From: Candidatus Dechloromonas phosphoritropha
Lineage (GTDB): Bacteria; Pseudomonadota; Gammaproteobacteria; Burkholderiales; Rhodocyclaceae
Assembly: GCA_016722705.1 (NCBI GenBank)
Contig: JADKGN010000006.1
Location: 1 to 36,907 of the forward strand
Direction of reading: 5' to 3'
Length of the DNA stretch: 36,907 nt
Below the pieces are notes generated by a model, which worked only from the letters and a program-made list of their open reading frames with translations, was not told where the DNA came from and made no database searches. The translations under genes were made by a program, and so were the position numbers. Positions 25,106 to 36,684 of this stretch are shown here, one piece after another; positions within the stretch are counted from its first letter, which is position 1; each line of letters begins with the position of its first letter.

Positions 25106-25907
25106 TCAGGCATTTTGCCTGCTACGGACCCACTGGCTCAGCGCATCCACCGCCAGCACCAGCACCAGCATTGCAGCGAGCACGGTGGCTGCTTCGGCCT
25201 GCTGGAAAATCGAGAGGTGGTAATACAGCATCTGCCCGAGGCCGCCGGCGCCTACGAAGCCGAGCACCGCCGCCATGCGGATGTTCATCTCGAGCCGGTA
25301 GAGGCTGTAGGCGATGAACTGCGGCCAGAGCAGCGGCAGGCTGCCGTAGATGAAGGCCAGGGGCGCGCCGCTGCCGGCCTCGTGCAGGGCGGCTTCGGGG
25401 GGCGGGCGGCGCGTTTTCGATGGCCTCGGCAAACAGGCGGCCGAGCACGCCGGTTGTGTGCAGTGCCAGCGCGAGCGTTCCGGCAAAGGGGCCGAGGCCG
25501 GCGGCGAGCACCATCAGCGTGGCCCAGACCAGTTCCGGCACGCTGCGCAGCACATTCAGGCACAGCCGCGCCGTCAGCTGCAACGCGCGGCTGAAGCGCC
25601 CGGCGGCCGGCAGCGCCAGCGCGAATCCGCCCAGCACAGCGAGCAGGGTGCCGATGGCGGCGACGGCGAAGGTTTGCAGCGCCCCGAGGGCGGTCTTTTG
25701 GAGGAAGACCGGCTCGCTGGCGGGCGGGAAGAATTCGCCGACAAAGCTGACGATGCCGCGCAGCGCCTCCATCGATACCAAGGCGCCGTAGTCGATCTGC
25801 AGATAGACGAAACTGCCGACGACTGCGGCCAGCAGCAACAGCGTGGTCAGCAGGCAGTTCAGGCAGAAATCGCCGGCACCGCGCGGGGTGCAGGTTGGCG
25901 CATTCAT
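25106..25907 (-). CDS. phnE: Phosphonate/phosphite-type ABC permease (second PhnE), one frameshift
   Basis: Inner-membrane permease of a PhnCDE-type importer. The ATG at 25905-25907 overlaps the stop of the preceding permease (ATGA). Helices include LLTTLLLLAAVVGSFVYL, followed by FVGEFFPPASEPVF and ALQTFAVAAIGTLLAVLGGF. RSVPELVWATLMVLAAGLGP precedes TTGVLGRLFAEAIENAPP. After a slip near 25405 comes the EAA-like loop EAALHEAGSGAPLAFIYGSL, then NIRMAAVLGFVGAGGLGQML. The EAA/G loop couples to the ATPase. About 267 residues, normal. Confidence 0.9.
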
Positions 25908-26747
25908 GCCAGTGCCCGCCGCAGAGTGGCGCTGATCGCGTCGGCAATCAGCACCAGCAGCAGGAAGACAAGCAGGATGGTGCTCGCTTCGCCGCCGTTG
26001 AGCATCTTCATCGACTGGTCCATCAGCTGGCCGAGGCCGCCGGCACCGACGAAGCCCATGATGACGGAGGCGCGCACCGCGCATTCCCAGCGATACACGG
26101 TATAGGAAGTCAGTTCCTGCTCAGCATTCGGGATCAGTCCGTAACACAGCGCCGCTAGCCGGCCGCTGCCACCCTCGAGCAGAGCGCGGGCAGGACGGGT
26201 GTCAGTCGATTCGAGGATTTCGGTATAGACCTTGCCCAGCATGCCACCATAGGTCACCGCCAGCGCCAGCACTCCGGCGGCAGGCCCCAGCCCGAGCACG
26301 CGGACGAACATCAACGCCCAGACGATCTCCGGGATCGCCCGCAAGCCGGCCAGAACAGCGCGACTGGCGCCGCGCGCCGCGGCCGCGCCAGCGACTCGAC
26401 CGGGACCGATTGCCGAGACCGACAGCGCGCGGGTGGCGACAAAGGCCAGCGGGATCGCCGGTAGCGCCGCCAGCGCGATGCCGGCAGTAGCGATGGCGAG
26501 CGTTTCCAGAGTCGCTGTCAGCACTAGGCCGAGGAAATCCGGCGTGCGCCGGCGGGAAAAATCCGCCGAGAAACCCGCCGATGACCTTGAGGTTGCCGGC
26601 CTCGAACAGCACGCCGGCCCTGAATTCGGCCAGCAGCAACAACGGCCACAACACCACTACCGACGCCAGCGCGACACCGAGCCGGTTCAGCGCGGCCGGG
26701 TCGCGCATCTCAAAAGCCGGTGCTGGCGGGACGACGATTGGGTTCAT
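25904..26747 (-). CDS. phnE: Phosphonate/phosphite-type ABC permease (first PhnE), one frameshift
   Basis: Start MNPIVVPPAPAFEMRDPAAL at 26745-26747. An N-terminal helix (LGVALASVVVLWPLLLLAEF) and IGGFLGGFFPP follow. A slip near 26555 leads to LTATLETLAIATAGIALAAL, RAIPEIVWALMFVRVLGLGP, YGGMLGKVYTEILESTDTRP and the coupling loop ARALLEGGSGRLAALCYGLI. RASVIMGFVGAGGLGQLMDQ comes after that. About 281 residues. Tandem non-identical PhnE proteins form the translocation pore, presumably as a heterodimer. A 131-bp gap separates it from phnC, unlike the other tightly overlapped junctions of the operon. Confidence 0.9.
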
Positions 26748-26878
26748 CCGCAGCCCGGCAGTCGCCCAGTCGCACCACGTTGGAGGCTTTGGCGGTGGGG
26801 TTGTCGACGGTATCAAAGGCATTGAAAGTATCGAGCGCGCCGAGCAGCGCCGGATCGTTGGTTTGTGTCGGCACCACG

Positions 26879-27623
26879 CTACCTTCTGCCGGCATAGAGA
26901 TCGCGCAGCAGCGCTGTGGTGACCTCGCTGGCCGGGAGATCGAAGACGGCTTCGCTGTTGCGTAGGCCGATCACGCGCGGGAACCATTTCAGCGCCAGAT
27001 CGACCGCATGCAGGGAAGCGATCAGCGTCGCGCCACGCTTGCCCGTTTCCGCCACCAGTTGCGCCAGCGCCGCGTCGGCCAGCATCGGGTCGAGCGCCGA
27101 AACCGGCTCGTCGGCGAGAATCAACTGCGGTTGCTGGTAGAGTACGCGGGCAATCCCGACGCGTTGCAATTGCCCGCCGGACAGGCGGTCGCAGCGGTCG
27201 AACAGGCGGTCGGCCAGGTCCAGCCGCGCCAGCGCCAACTGCGCGCCAGCGATGTCGGCGGGATAGAGCATCGAGAGCAGGGCCCTTCCACGCCGGCCAT
27301 TGCCCGAGCCGGCCGGCGAGGATGGCTGTGATCACGCGCTGGCGCGGCGGCAGCGGCGGCGCTTGATGCACGGTGCCGATGTGCGCCCGCAGCCGGCGCA
27401 ATCCGGCGGGCCCAAGCTGCCAGGGGTTCTGCCCCAGTACCTCGAGGCGGCCGTCAGTCGGGCGCAGGGCGGTGCCAAACAGGCGCAGCAGGCTGGTCTT
27501 GCCGGCGCCGGACGGGCCGATCACCGCCACGCACTCGCCTGCCTCCAGCCGCAAGTCGAGCGCGTGCAGTGCGCGCAAGCCGTTGGCGTGCGCCAGGCCG
27601 AGGCGCACCCCATGAACACTCAC
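26879..27623 (-). CDS. phnC: Phosphonate/phosphite-type ABC ATPase, frameshift in the middle
   Basis: Cytoplasmic ATPase of the importer. Walker A is VAVIGPSGAGKTSLLRLFG (about residues 33-51) and the Q-loop is HIGTVHQAPPLPPRQRVI. The signature DRLSGGQLQRVGIARVLYQQ and Walker B LILADEPVSALDP follow after a slip near 27285, then the switch His in LIASLHAVDLALKWFPRVIG. The GTG at 27621-27623 overlaps the phnD stop (GTGA), which fixes this start. About 248 residues, slightly short of typical PhnC. Confidence 0.92.
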
Positions 27624-28485
27624 TTGATCAGCCCGGCGCTTTTGGCGGCCTGTTCGATGCCATCGTAGTTGGCGGTCTGGGTGGGAATGAATTTCGAGGC
27701 GCGCTGCAAGTCCATCAGTTCCTTGTGCGCCGGATTGGCCGGATCGAGCTTGAGGAAGGCCTCGGTGAGTTTTTTCGTCAGCGCGGCATCGAGTCCGGGG
27801 CGCACAGTCCAGTTGTAGTCGAAATACGGCGGCGTGATGGCAATCACGCGGACGCGCTTTGGCATTGGCATCGCCTTTTCAACCAGCTTGTCCATAACCG
27901 AGGCATTGAGATAACCGGCATCGGCCTTGCCGGATGCGACAAATGCCACGGTGGCGTCATGCGCTCCTGAGAAGGCGACGTTTTTGAAATCCTGGTCCGG
28001 CTTGGATGCCCGCTTGTATTAGGAAGTAGCGCGGCATCAGGTGGCCCGATGTAGAGGAGGGCGAACCGAAGGCGAAATTTTTGCCCTTCAGGTCGGTAAG
28101 CGCTTGGGCCGGGCTGTCGACGGGAACGATGAACTTGTTGGAGAACTTTTTGTCTTCGACACGCTGCACGATCGGCTTTGCTTCGCCGTTGGTGCGGATC
28201 TTGGCCTGCACGAAGGTGAACCCGCCGAGCCAGGCCATGTCGATCTTCTTCGCGGCGAGGCCCTCGACCACCGCCGCATAGTCGCTCACCGGCGTGAATT
28301 GCACCGTGAGCCCGGTTTCCTTTTCCAGGTACTCGCCGAGGGGCTTGAACTTGCGCTGCAGTTCAGTCGGCGACTCGTCAGGAATCGCCGAGATTCGCAA
28401 GGTGCCGGCGAAGCAGGTGGCGGCACTCCAGCATCACAGCGAGCGAGAGTGCGCTCCTGGCAATTAGACGCGGCATAGGGATCAT
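27620..28485 (-). CDS. phnD: Phosphonate/phosphite-type ABC substrate-binding protein, two frameshifts
   Basis: Periplasmic binding protein. It starts at the ATG 28483-28485 behind CAGGAGA. The signal peptide MIPMPRLIARSALSLAVML is completed, after a slip near 28425, by AATCFAGTLRISAIPDESPT. The binding domain reads LQRKFKPLGEYLEKETGLTV, DYAAVVEGLAAKKIDMAWLG, FAFGSPSSTSGHLMPRYFL and, after a slip near 27960, VASGKADAGYLNASVMDKLV. The S-S-T-S-G-H loop is the phosphonate/phosphate-binding motif of PhnD. About 288 residues. No C-P lyase or phosphite dehydrogenase gene is nearby, so the ligand remains open. Confidence 0.9.
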
Positions 28486-28850
28486 TGTTTCTCCTGTTGA
28501 GGTTCATGATGGGGAATTCCCGCGCGCAGCTTATCAGGATACTGAAGTCGCCAGTGCTACGACGGCCAGCGCGCTGTCCCTTTCCTGAATGCGGGCAAGG
28601 TCAATCCGGCCGCCATGCCGGATACCATGCCTCGACGTGGCCTGGTGGGTAGTTTATCGAGCCGGCACGATAATAATTCGAAGTATTTAAATCAGACCTC
28701 ATCCATCGTGCATTGAAAAGGTGACGCAAGATATTCGACACTGGAGCAACTACACGAGCGACGCCAGCAGGTCGTTTGGTTACATCGCAAGGGCTACCCG
28801 CTTTTTTATCGGAAATCAATGGAATACAACGGAACGATACAGACTAGAAA
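28486..28850. other. Intergenic region upstream of phnD
   Basis: About 365 bp without a supportable gene. It should contain the promoter of phnDCEE on the - strand. AT-rich blocks near 28665-28690 (ATAATAATTC, ATTTAAAT) are plausible promoter or regulator sites, but no consensus Pho box is visible. Confidence 0.4.
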
Positions 28851-28868
28851 GCCTGCATTTACGCAGGC
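28851..28868 (-). terminator. Probable intrinsic terminator of argJ
   Basis: GCCTGC (28851-28856) and GCAGGC (28863-28868) form a 6-bp stem with a 6-nt loop. On the - strand the stem is followed by TTTCTAG. It lies 20 bp after the likely argJ stop. The T tract is short, so strength is uncertain. Confidence 0.5.
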
Positions 28869-28888
28869 CTTGTGGAATATTTCGGCAT

Positions 28889-30118
28889 TCACCGGAACTC
28901 CGGTAATCGGCGTTGATTCTGACGTAATCGTAAGAAAAATCGCAGGTGTAAACCTTGGCAGCGGCGTGTCCGCGACCGAGATCGACGCGGATCGGATTTC
29001 CCGCCTGTTCCATGACCTGTGCACCATCCGCTCCTGGTAAGCCCGGCCCGCCCGCCGTTCTCGGCGACCAATACGTCGTCAAGCCAGACCCTGACGCCAT
29101 CGACATCGAGATCTTGGATTCCGGCATAGCCGATGGCGGCGAGAATCCGCCCGAGGTTCGGGTCAGAAGCGAAGAAGGCCGTCTTGACTAGCGGCGAGTG
29201 GCCGATCGCGTAGCCGACCTGGCGGCATTCTCCGCTGTCCTTGCCGCCGTCGATGGCAACCGTGATGAACTTGGTGGCGCCCTCGCCATCGCGGACTATG
29301 GCCTGCGCCAGTTCGAGCGCCACCGCGATGATCGCCGCCCTGACCTCGGCCCAGCTGGCATCGGACCTCCGCAAACACGGCCCCCGACCGGCCGCTGGCG
29401 ATCATGATGAAGGAATCGTTGGTCGACGTGTCGCCACCGACGGTGATGCGGTTGAACGATTGGTCAGCGGCCCCCTTGACCAGCCCGTCGAGCATGGCCT
29501 GCGCGATGCCGGCATCGGTGGCAACGAATCCGCTACGGTCGCCATGTTCGGACGGATCATGCCGGCACCCTTGACATGCCGGAAATGGTGACTTTTTGCT
29601 GGTTGACCGCAACCGTCCGTGAAGCAACCTGGCGACGGTAGTCGGTTGTTGTCATGATGGTGCGCGGCGGCATGCCAGTTGTCGGCCTCGAGGTCGGCCA
29701 GCGCTGCCGGCAAGCCTGCCCTGATGCGAAGTCGACCGGAGGTTTTCGAGAATCACGCCTGTCGAGAACGGCAGCACCTGATCAGCGGCAACGCCGGAGC
29801 AGTTCGCCGACCGTCTCCCGCACGTCGGCCTGCGCCGCCTGATGGCCTGATTCCGCCGGTACCGGCATTGGCGATGCCGGTATTGATGACCAGCGCGCGG
29901 ATTTCCTGCCACCCGCCAGATGATCGCGGGCACGCCTGACCGGTGCCGCCCAGAAACGGTTCTGGTGAATACCCCGGCGACCGTGCATCCTGCATCCAGC
30001 GCAACCAGTGTCAGATCACGCCGGTCTTTCAGGAATCCCGGCCTCGGCGACACCGAGGCGGACACCGGCCACCGGAAGTATCTGGATCGGCGTCAGGGGT
30101 GGCGTAATTCACTGGCAT
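28889..30118 (-). CDS. argJ: Glutamate N-acetyltransferase/amino-acid acetyltransferase, many frameshifts
   Basis: ArgJ transfers the acetyl group from N-acetylornithine to glutamate in arginine synthesis, processing itself into two chains at a Thr. The pieces are in order: MPVNYATPDADPD at the ATG 30116-30118, then KDRRDLTLVALDAGCTVAGV, ALVINTGIANAGTGG, VLPFSTGVILENL and KGAGMIRPNMATV. The last of these holds the self-cleavage Thr motif (MIRPNMAT). It continues TSTNDSFIMIASG, AIVRDGEGATKFITVAIDGG, VKTAFFASDPNLGRILAAIG and CDFSYDYVRINADYRS. At least six slips are needed. The last frame runs past the expected end to 28816; the TGA at 28889-28891 in the alternative frame is the likelier end. 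Confidence 0.85.
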
Positions 30119-30140
30119 TCCATTTGACTCAAAACATCAA

Positions 30141-30157
30141 GGCACCTCACGGGTGCC
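30141..30157 (-). terminator. Hairpin between secA and argJ
   Basis: GGCACC (30141-30146) and GGTGCC (30152-30157) form a perfect 6-bp stem with a 5-nt loop. On the - strand it is followed by TTGATGTTTTG, suggesting a weak terminator 8 bp after the secA stop or an attenuating hairpin before argJ. Confidence 0.5.
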
Positions 30158-30164
30158 CTGACGG

Positions 30165-32867
<2,703 letters not shown>

Positions 32868-33036
32868 CGCGATGGAGTGTGGTTGCGCACTGCAGCAAAG
32901 CAGCGAAGCAGCGATTCTAGCATGTACGCCTCGCCCATCGCATAAAGCCGAAATCCAATAGAATTGCCGTATCGCTTGGCGGTTTGATCGCAAACATGGC
33001 CAACCACACCGACGCCCCACGCCGAAAGGACAGACA

Positions 33037-33934
33037 TTGAACTGGGAAGACATACTGAATTCATTCCGCGACCCGCGCCGCGGCTACCCGGTTCTGGCCG
33101 CGCGAGCGGTGCTGAACGATGGCGAACATTATGAGCGCCTGATAGCCGAACTGGAGCGGATATCCGGCGACCCGGACGAAATGGCCGAGTCGATGTTTCA
33201 TCTGCACGCCATGTATCTGCTGGCCCAGAGAAGGAGACCCGAGCCTTGCGGCTGCCGTTGCGCATTGCCGCGCTCCCGAGTCCGCCCTGACGAAGCCCTT
33301 GGCGATCACCTGACCGAATCCTTTCACCGCTGCGTTGCTGCAGTCTGTGACGATGAAAGCCTGATACGTGACTTCATCGAAAATCGCCACATTACGGAAT
33401 GGGCGCGCCAATGATGGTTAGCGCCCCGTCAGCCGCGTAATTGCCGGCGATTCCCCGGCCGAGCAACTACTCGAACGGTTGTGCGCGGGCGACCAGACAA
33501 TGCTCTGGATCAGCGAACAACCCGCGACGGTGAATACGCGGAGCGACGAATTGCTCGTGGATGCCTTGGCCGGCGCGCTGGCGAACATCGGAAACACCGG
33601 GGAAAACCTGCCGACGATTCAGAGATGGTGGGAATGCTGGCGTCCGATCCGCAAGTTGCCAGCATCGCCGGTATGGCAGCGAACTGGAGCGCCCAGTTGG
33701 CCGAACGCCTCGACAGTTCCTTCCTCCAGCAGCCTTACGTGCCTGATGCGATTGGCGACATGCAATCGTGGCATTGCTTCTCGGATCGCTTCCATGACTT
33801 GCCAGCCAGACCCCCCAGTCGGCGAGGCCGCACCAAGCAATAGCGGTTTTAACCGAGCAACGCCCAAGGTTGGCTGTAACGAACCATGCCCTTGCGGCTC
33901 GGGCAAGAAATACAAGAAATGTTGCGGCGCTTGA
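33037..33934 (+). CDS. DUF1186-like helical-repeat protein with C-terminal SEC-C motif, frameshifted
   Basis: The TTG start at 33037 follows AAAGGA and gives NWEDILNSFRDPRRGYPVLA. ERISGDPDEMAESMFHLHAM and YLLAQ follow, then ALGDHLTESFHRCVAAVCDD and FIENRHITEWARQ. This matches the DUF1186 family of HEAT-like proteins of unknown function. Later segments in other frames (SDPQVASIAGMAANWSAQLA, RLDSSFLQQPYVPDAIGDMQ) lead to the final VGCNEPCPCGSGKKYKKCCG, a zinc-binding SEC-C motif like the one in SecA. At least four slips (near 33235, 33410, 33600 and 33800). It is divergent from secA; SEC-C proteins bind ribosomes or SecB, but the role here is unknown. Confidence 0.7.
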
Positions 33935-33940
33935 TCTGCT

Positions 33941-34327
33941 TCAGCTACCGACCTTGGCCAGCGCGAGGATCACCTCGCGCGCCACCTTCTTCTGCGGCGC
34001 CGGCGGTTGACGAAGGCCTCCAGTACCTCGCGCTCGGGTCCGGTGACGGCTTCTTCCCAGCGCTTTTTCTTCCTGAACCGAGCGGATCGCTTCGCCGCCG
34101 AAGCGCAGAATTTGCGGCTCGATCTTGAGCCAGTCGGCGAGGATCTGAAGCTTGTCTTGCTGCGGTACGGCCTTGCCGAGCAACCACTTGCCTCGCGGCC
34201 TGAAGGAAATCGAACGTCCCCAGTACCGCTGATTGAACTCGCGCTCGATCACTGAAGGCCGTGGCTCATAGCCAGCAGCGAGCATGGTTTGCTTCAAGCG
34301 TTCGGCAAATTCGGCTTCTTCATCCAT
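33941..34327 (-). CDS. XRE/HTH-type transcriptional regulator, two compensating frameshifts
   Basis: A small DNA-binding protein. MDEEAEFAERLKQTMLAAGY followed by EPRPSVIEREFNQRYWGRSI is the N-terminal HTH-containing half. KWLLGKAVPQQDKLQILADW and LKIEPQILRFGGEA complete a Cro/C1-like five-helix domain. The end reads PAPQKKVAREVILALAKVGS. Between about 34030 and 34070 the natural text (KKKRWEEAVTGPEREVLEAF) is in another frame, so two slips cancel. Length 128 residues. It is divergent from a methyltransferase gene across a strong palindrome, which suggests autoregulation and control of the methyltransferase. Confidence 0.75.
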   Translation of the reverse strand: MDEEAEFAERLKQTMLAAGYEPRPSVIEREFNQRYWGRSISFRPRGKWLLGKAVPQQDKLQILADWLKIEPQILRFGGEAIRSVQEEKALGRSRHRTRARGTGGLRQPPAPQKKVAREVILALAKVGS

Positions 34328-34371
34328 GCGCGGAAGTTAAATCTTCCGTTCAGTACCGAATTGAATCTTAT

Positions 34372-34413
34372 TTCAATCTAAAATTGAATTACATTATTCA
34401 ATTTTAGATTGAA
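34372..34413. promoter_or_regulatory. Operator-like perfect 18-bp inverted repeat
   Basis: TTCAATCTAAAATTGAAT at 34372-34389 is exactly complementary to 34396-34413, with a 6-bp spacer. Extra half-sites with the ATTGAAT or TTCAAT core occur at about 34360-34376 and 34420-34425. Lying between the regulator start and the methyltransferase start, it is probably the binding site of the XRE-like regulator covering both promoters. The region is sharply AT-richer than the flanking genes. Confidence 0.75.
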
Positions 34414-34424
34414 CAGAAAATTCA

Positions 34425-35295
34425 ATGGCGAAGTCATTGCTCGAACAACTCCCGGACATCGTCACCAAAGGCCGGCAACAAGCCGAAAAATCCTCGAAAG
34501 TCTGGTGCCGTCACCGCGTCGGTCTGCAAACCCGGGAATGGGTATTGCCAGCCGGGGCGATAGCGCCGCGACCGACTGATTGCCACCAACGAACGGCGGA
34601 ACGGCTGACCAGCGTGCAGCCCGGCCTATTCGGCGAAGTGCAACCCAGCTGGAAGACGCCACCAGGACCAATCGCCTGATCTACGGCGACAACTTGCTGG
34701 CACGGCGGCGCTACCGGCCGGCGACGAAACACCCTCCAGCTCTGCGCGGCAAGGTCGACCTTTATTTACGCCGACCCGCCGTTCGATTCCAAGCGCCGAC
34801 TAGCGCACCAAAGTCAGCTTGCCCTTGTTGAACTGGAACAGAAACCCAACGTCATCGAACAGTTTGCCTATTCCGACACCTGGGCTGATGGCACGGCCTC
34901 CATCTGCGATGATCACCCCCGGCTGATTCTGATGCGCGAGTTGCTGGACGATACCGGGTCGATCTACATTGCAACCCTCGACTGGCATGTCGGGCATTAC
35001 GTGAAGATCGTTAAGTGGATGAAGTTCTGGGAAAGAAAACCTTGTGAACAAAATCGCTTGGAAAAGATCACATGCCCACAGAGATAGCGGTCGTAGATGT
35101 TGTGCACTATGGCCGAGTGACTGAGAGTGCTTATTTCTACGGAAAATCTCAGACAAGGGTTTGGCTGCCGCCTTACGAGCCGAGGCATCGAAAAGAAATC
35201 ATCGCTCGCGATTTCAGTATGTTGATGCTGAAAGTGGCGAAAATACCGCCTTATGCCGGTAGATGACCCGGAGGGGCTGCCAAAGGAAAAGTCAA
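34425..35295 (+). pseudogene. Type III-like (beta-class) DNA methyltransferase, frameshifted and truncated
   Basis: Begins MAKSLLEQLPDIVTKGRQQA. Across frames it then shows HRVGLQTREWVLPA, NRLIYGDNLLA, LRGKVDL and the catalytic motif IV ADPPFDSK (near 34771). FAYSDTWADGTAS follows, then LILMRELLDDTGSIYI, DWHVGHYVKI, AWKRSHAH, HYGRVTESAYFYGKSQTRVW and IARDFQYVDAESG. Motif IV before the SAM-binding motif is the beta-class order of Mod-type adenine methyltransferases. The 3' part, including the motif I region and any partner restriction gene, is missing because similarity ends where the IS256-family element begins. At least six slips. Confidence 0.72.
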
Positions 35296-35315
35296 GTCCA
35301 AAATCTGCTGTAAAT
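35296..35315 (+). repeat. IS256 left inverted repeat
   Basis: GTCCAAAATCTGCTGTAAAT; pairs with 36665-36684 at 17 of 20 positions. Confidence 0.75.
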
Positions 35316-35352
35316 ACTCTTCGATCCGATGAATGACGAATGGTTTTCAGCC

Positions 35353-35382
35353 AGCGAGGGCAACAACGTTGTTGCCCTCGCT
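35353..35382. repeat. 30-bp perfect palindrome at the transposase 3' end
   Basis: The arms 35353-35367 (AGCGAGGGCAACAAC) and 35368-35382 are exact complements with no spacer. It overlaps the transposase stop codon. It could be a terminator-like hairpin of the IS, or a fold-back sequencing artefact. Confidence 0.8.
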
Positions 35383-36589
35383 AGCTGCGGCGCGGGAAGC
35401 CGCCCACCCTTGAATTCATCCATGTCGAGGGTACTTCCTGTTCCTGCCAAGCCTCGTTCTGTTCGCTGGTTAGCAGAGCGCCGATCAGGCGCAAGGCTGA
35501 CTCGTCGTTGGGGAAGATGCGTGGATCACGCGCTCCCGCCGGCGAATTTCCCTGCTTACCGCTCCTGCATGTTCGTTGTGCGTAGCCGCTTGCGATACTT
35601 CTCGGGCAAGACCATTACCGCCATGGCATCCTCGGAACTTCGCTTCGAGGCAGGCCACCGCTTTGGGGGCGCTCTTGGCGAAGCGCTCGGCGAATTCTGC
35701 CAGGCGGCGTCATCCTCGACTAAATCGGGCGCCTGCAGCACGAGCTTGACGGGCGCTTCGCCACCTCGGCGCGGGTGGCGGGTGTTGCATTGGCCCAGAA
35801 TGTTGCGCATCAGATGCACCTGACAGTGCTGCTGCCAGCTGGCCCTGAAAGTGCCGCGCTGCTGCTTCACGCAGGCCGCCGTGGTCGTCCGAGATGATGA
35901 ACTGCGTGCCCTTTGAGGCCGCGCCCTCTGAGCCAGCGGAAGCGGTCTCGTCCCAGGTGGCGAAGCTCTAGGCGTCGCCGGATCCGCACGCCCGTGAATG
36001 TCCGGAAGCCATCGGCGCGGATGCCGTGCCTGAGACGGTCAGCACGGCACGCGAAACCACACGATCTTCTTGCCGACTCTTGATGAACAGGGCATCGACC
36101 AGCACGAAGGGATATCAGCGTCCAGCCGCCGTTCGCTGAACGCGCTGACCCGCGGTTCCAGTCCGGCGCACAGTGCGCTCACCGTTTAAGGGAGAAGCTA
36201 AGGTTGCATGCTCTTCGGTGATCGCCGAGACCTTGCGCGTCGAGACACCGTGCACGACCAGTCCCATGAGCGCCAGAACGAAGGCCCGCTCGCTCCGCTG
36301 GTAGCGCTTGAAGATGCCCGCCGAAAAACCGCCCTCCCGCGTCTGCGGCACCAGCAGCGTCACCGGCCCAACCTGCGTGTAGGGTGCGGGGCCGGTAGCC
36401 GTTGCGATAGCCGGCCCGTTTCGTCCGTGAAGCGCTCGTGTGCCATGTCGCTGCCCCCAGCGTTTCCGGGCCACCTGCGCCTCCAGTATTCTGATTGAGC
36501 ACCGCTTCACCCAGTTTCGCCAGCCCGTCCTGCCTGTTTAAAAGCCCTGGCAGCAAGTCCGTTCCTACGCTGACCTCATACCCAGTCAT
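35381..36589 (-). pseudogene. IS256-family (mutator-type) transposase, many frameshifts
   Basis: Starts MTGYEVSVGTDLLPGLLNRQ at 36587-36589. It continues across frames with RAGYRNGYRPRTLH, VGPVTLLVPQTREGGFS and FKRYQRSERAFVLALMGLVV, followed by HGVSTRKVSAITEE, WQQHCQVHLMRNILG and EKYRKRLRTTNMQER. The end has SREIRRRERVI, IFPNDESALRLIGALL and NEAWQEQ, stopping at the TAG 35381-35383. These are the ordered blocks of IS256 transposases (the E-containing block is near QER.xREIRRR). The length of about 400 residues is normal. Eight or so slips are needed, so the copy as written encodes no protein. Confidence 0.85.
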
Positions 36590-36664
36590 CGCATCTCTCC
36601 TTCGGTTACGGATCGTATCGCAACGTCAGTTTACCGAATCGACGCGGTGGCTACCTGCCACCCG

Positions 36665-36684
36665 ATTTACAGCAGTTTAGGGAC
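36665..36684 (-). repeat. IS256 right inverted repeat
   Basis: Read inward on the - strand: GTCCCTAAACTGCTGTAAAT. Confidence 0.75.

Larger units (their letters stand above)
35296..36684 (-). mobile_element. IS256-family insertion sequence
   Basis: About 1.39 kb with one - strand mutator-type transposase gene. The ends are 20-bp inverted repeats matching at 17 positions: 35296-35315 and 36665-36684, sharing GTCC and CTGCTGTAAAT. TCAA flanks both sides (35292-35295 and 36685-36688), which could be part of a target duplication shorter than the usual 8-9 bp. The two flanks belong to different genes (methyltransferase and another transposase), so history is more complex than one insertion. Confidence 0.75.

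Noticed and set aside
26710..26895. Small - strand frame between phnC and the first phnE
   Set aside because: Overlaps the phnC 3' end in another frame, has no family match and no ribosome site; possibly a residue of a longer natural phnC or phnE, but not supportable as a gene.
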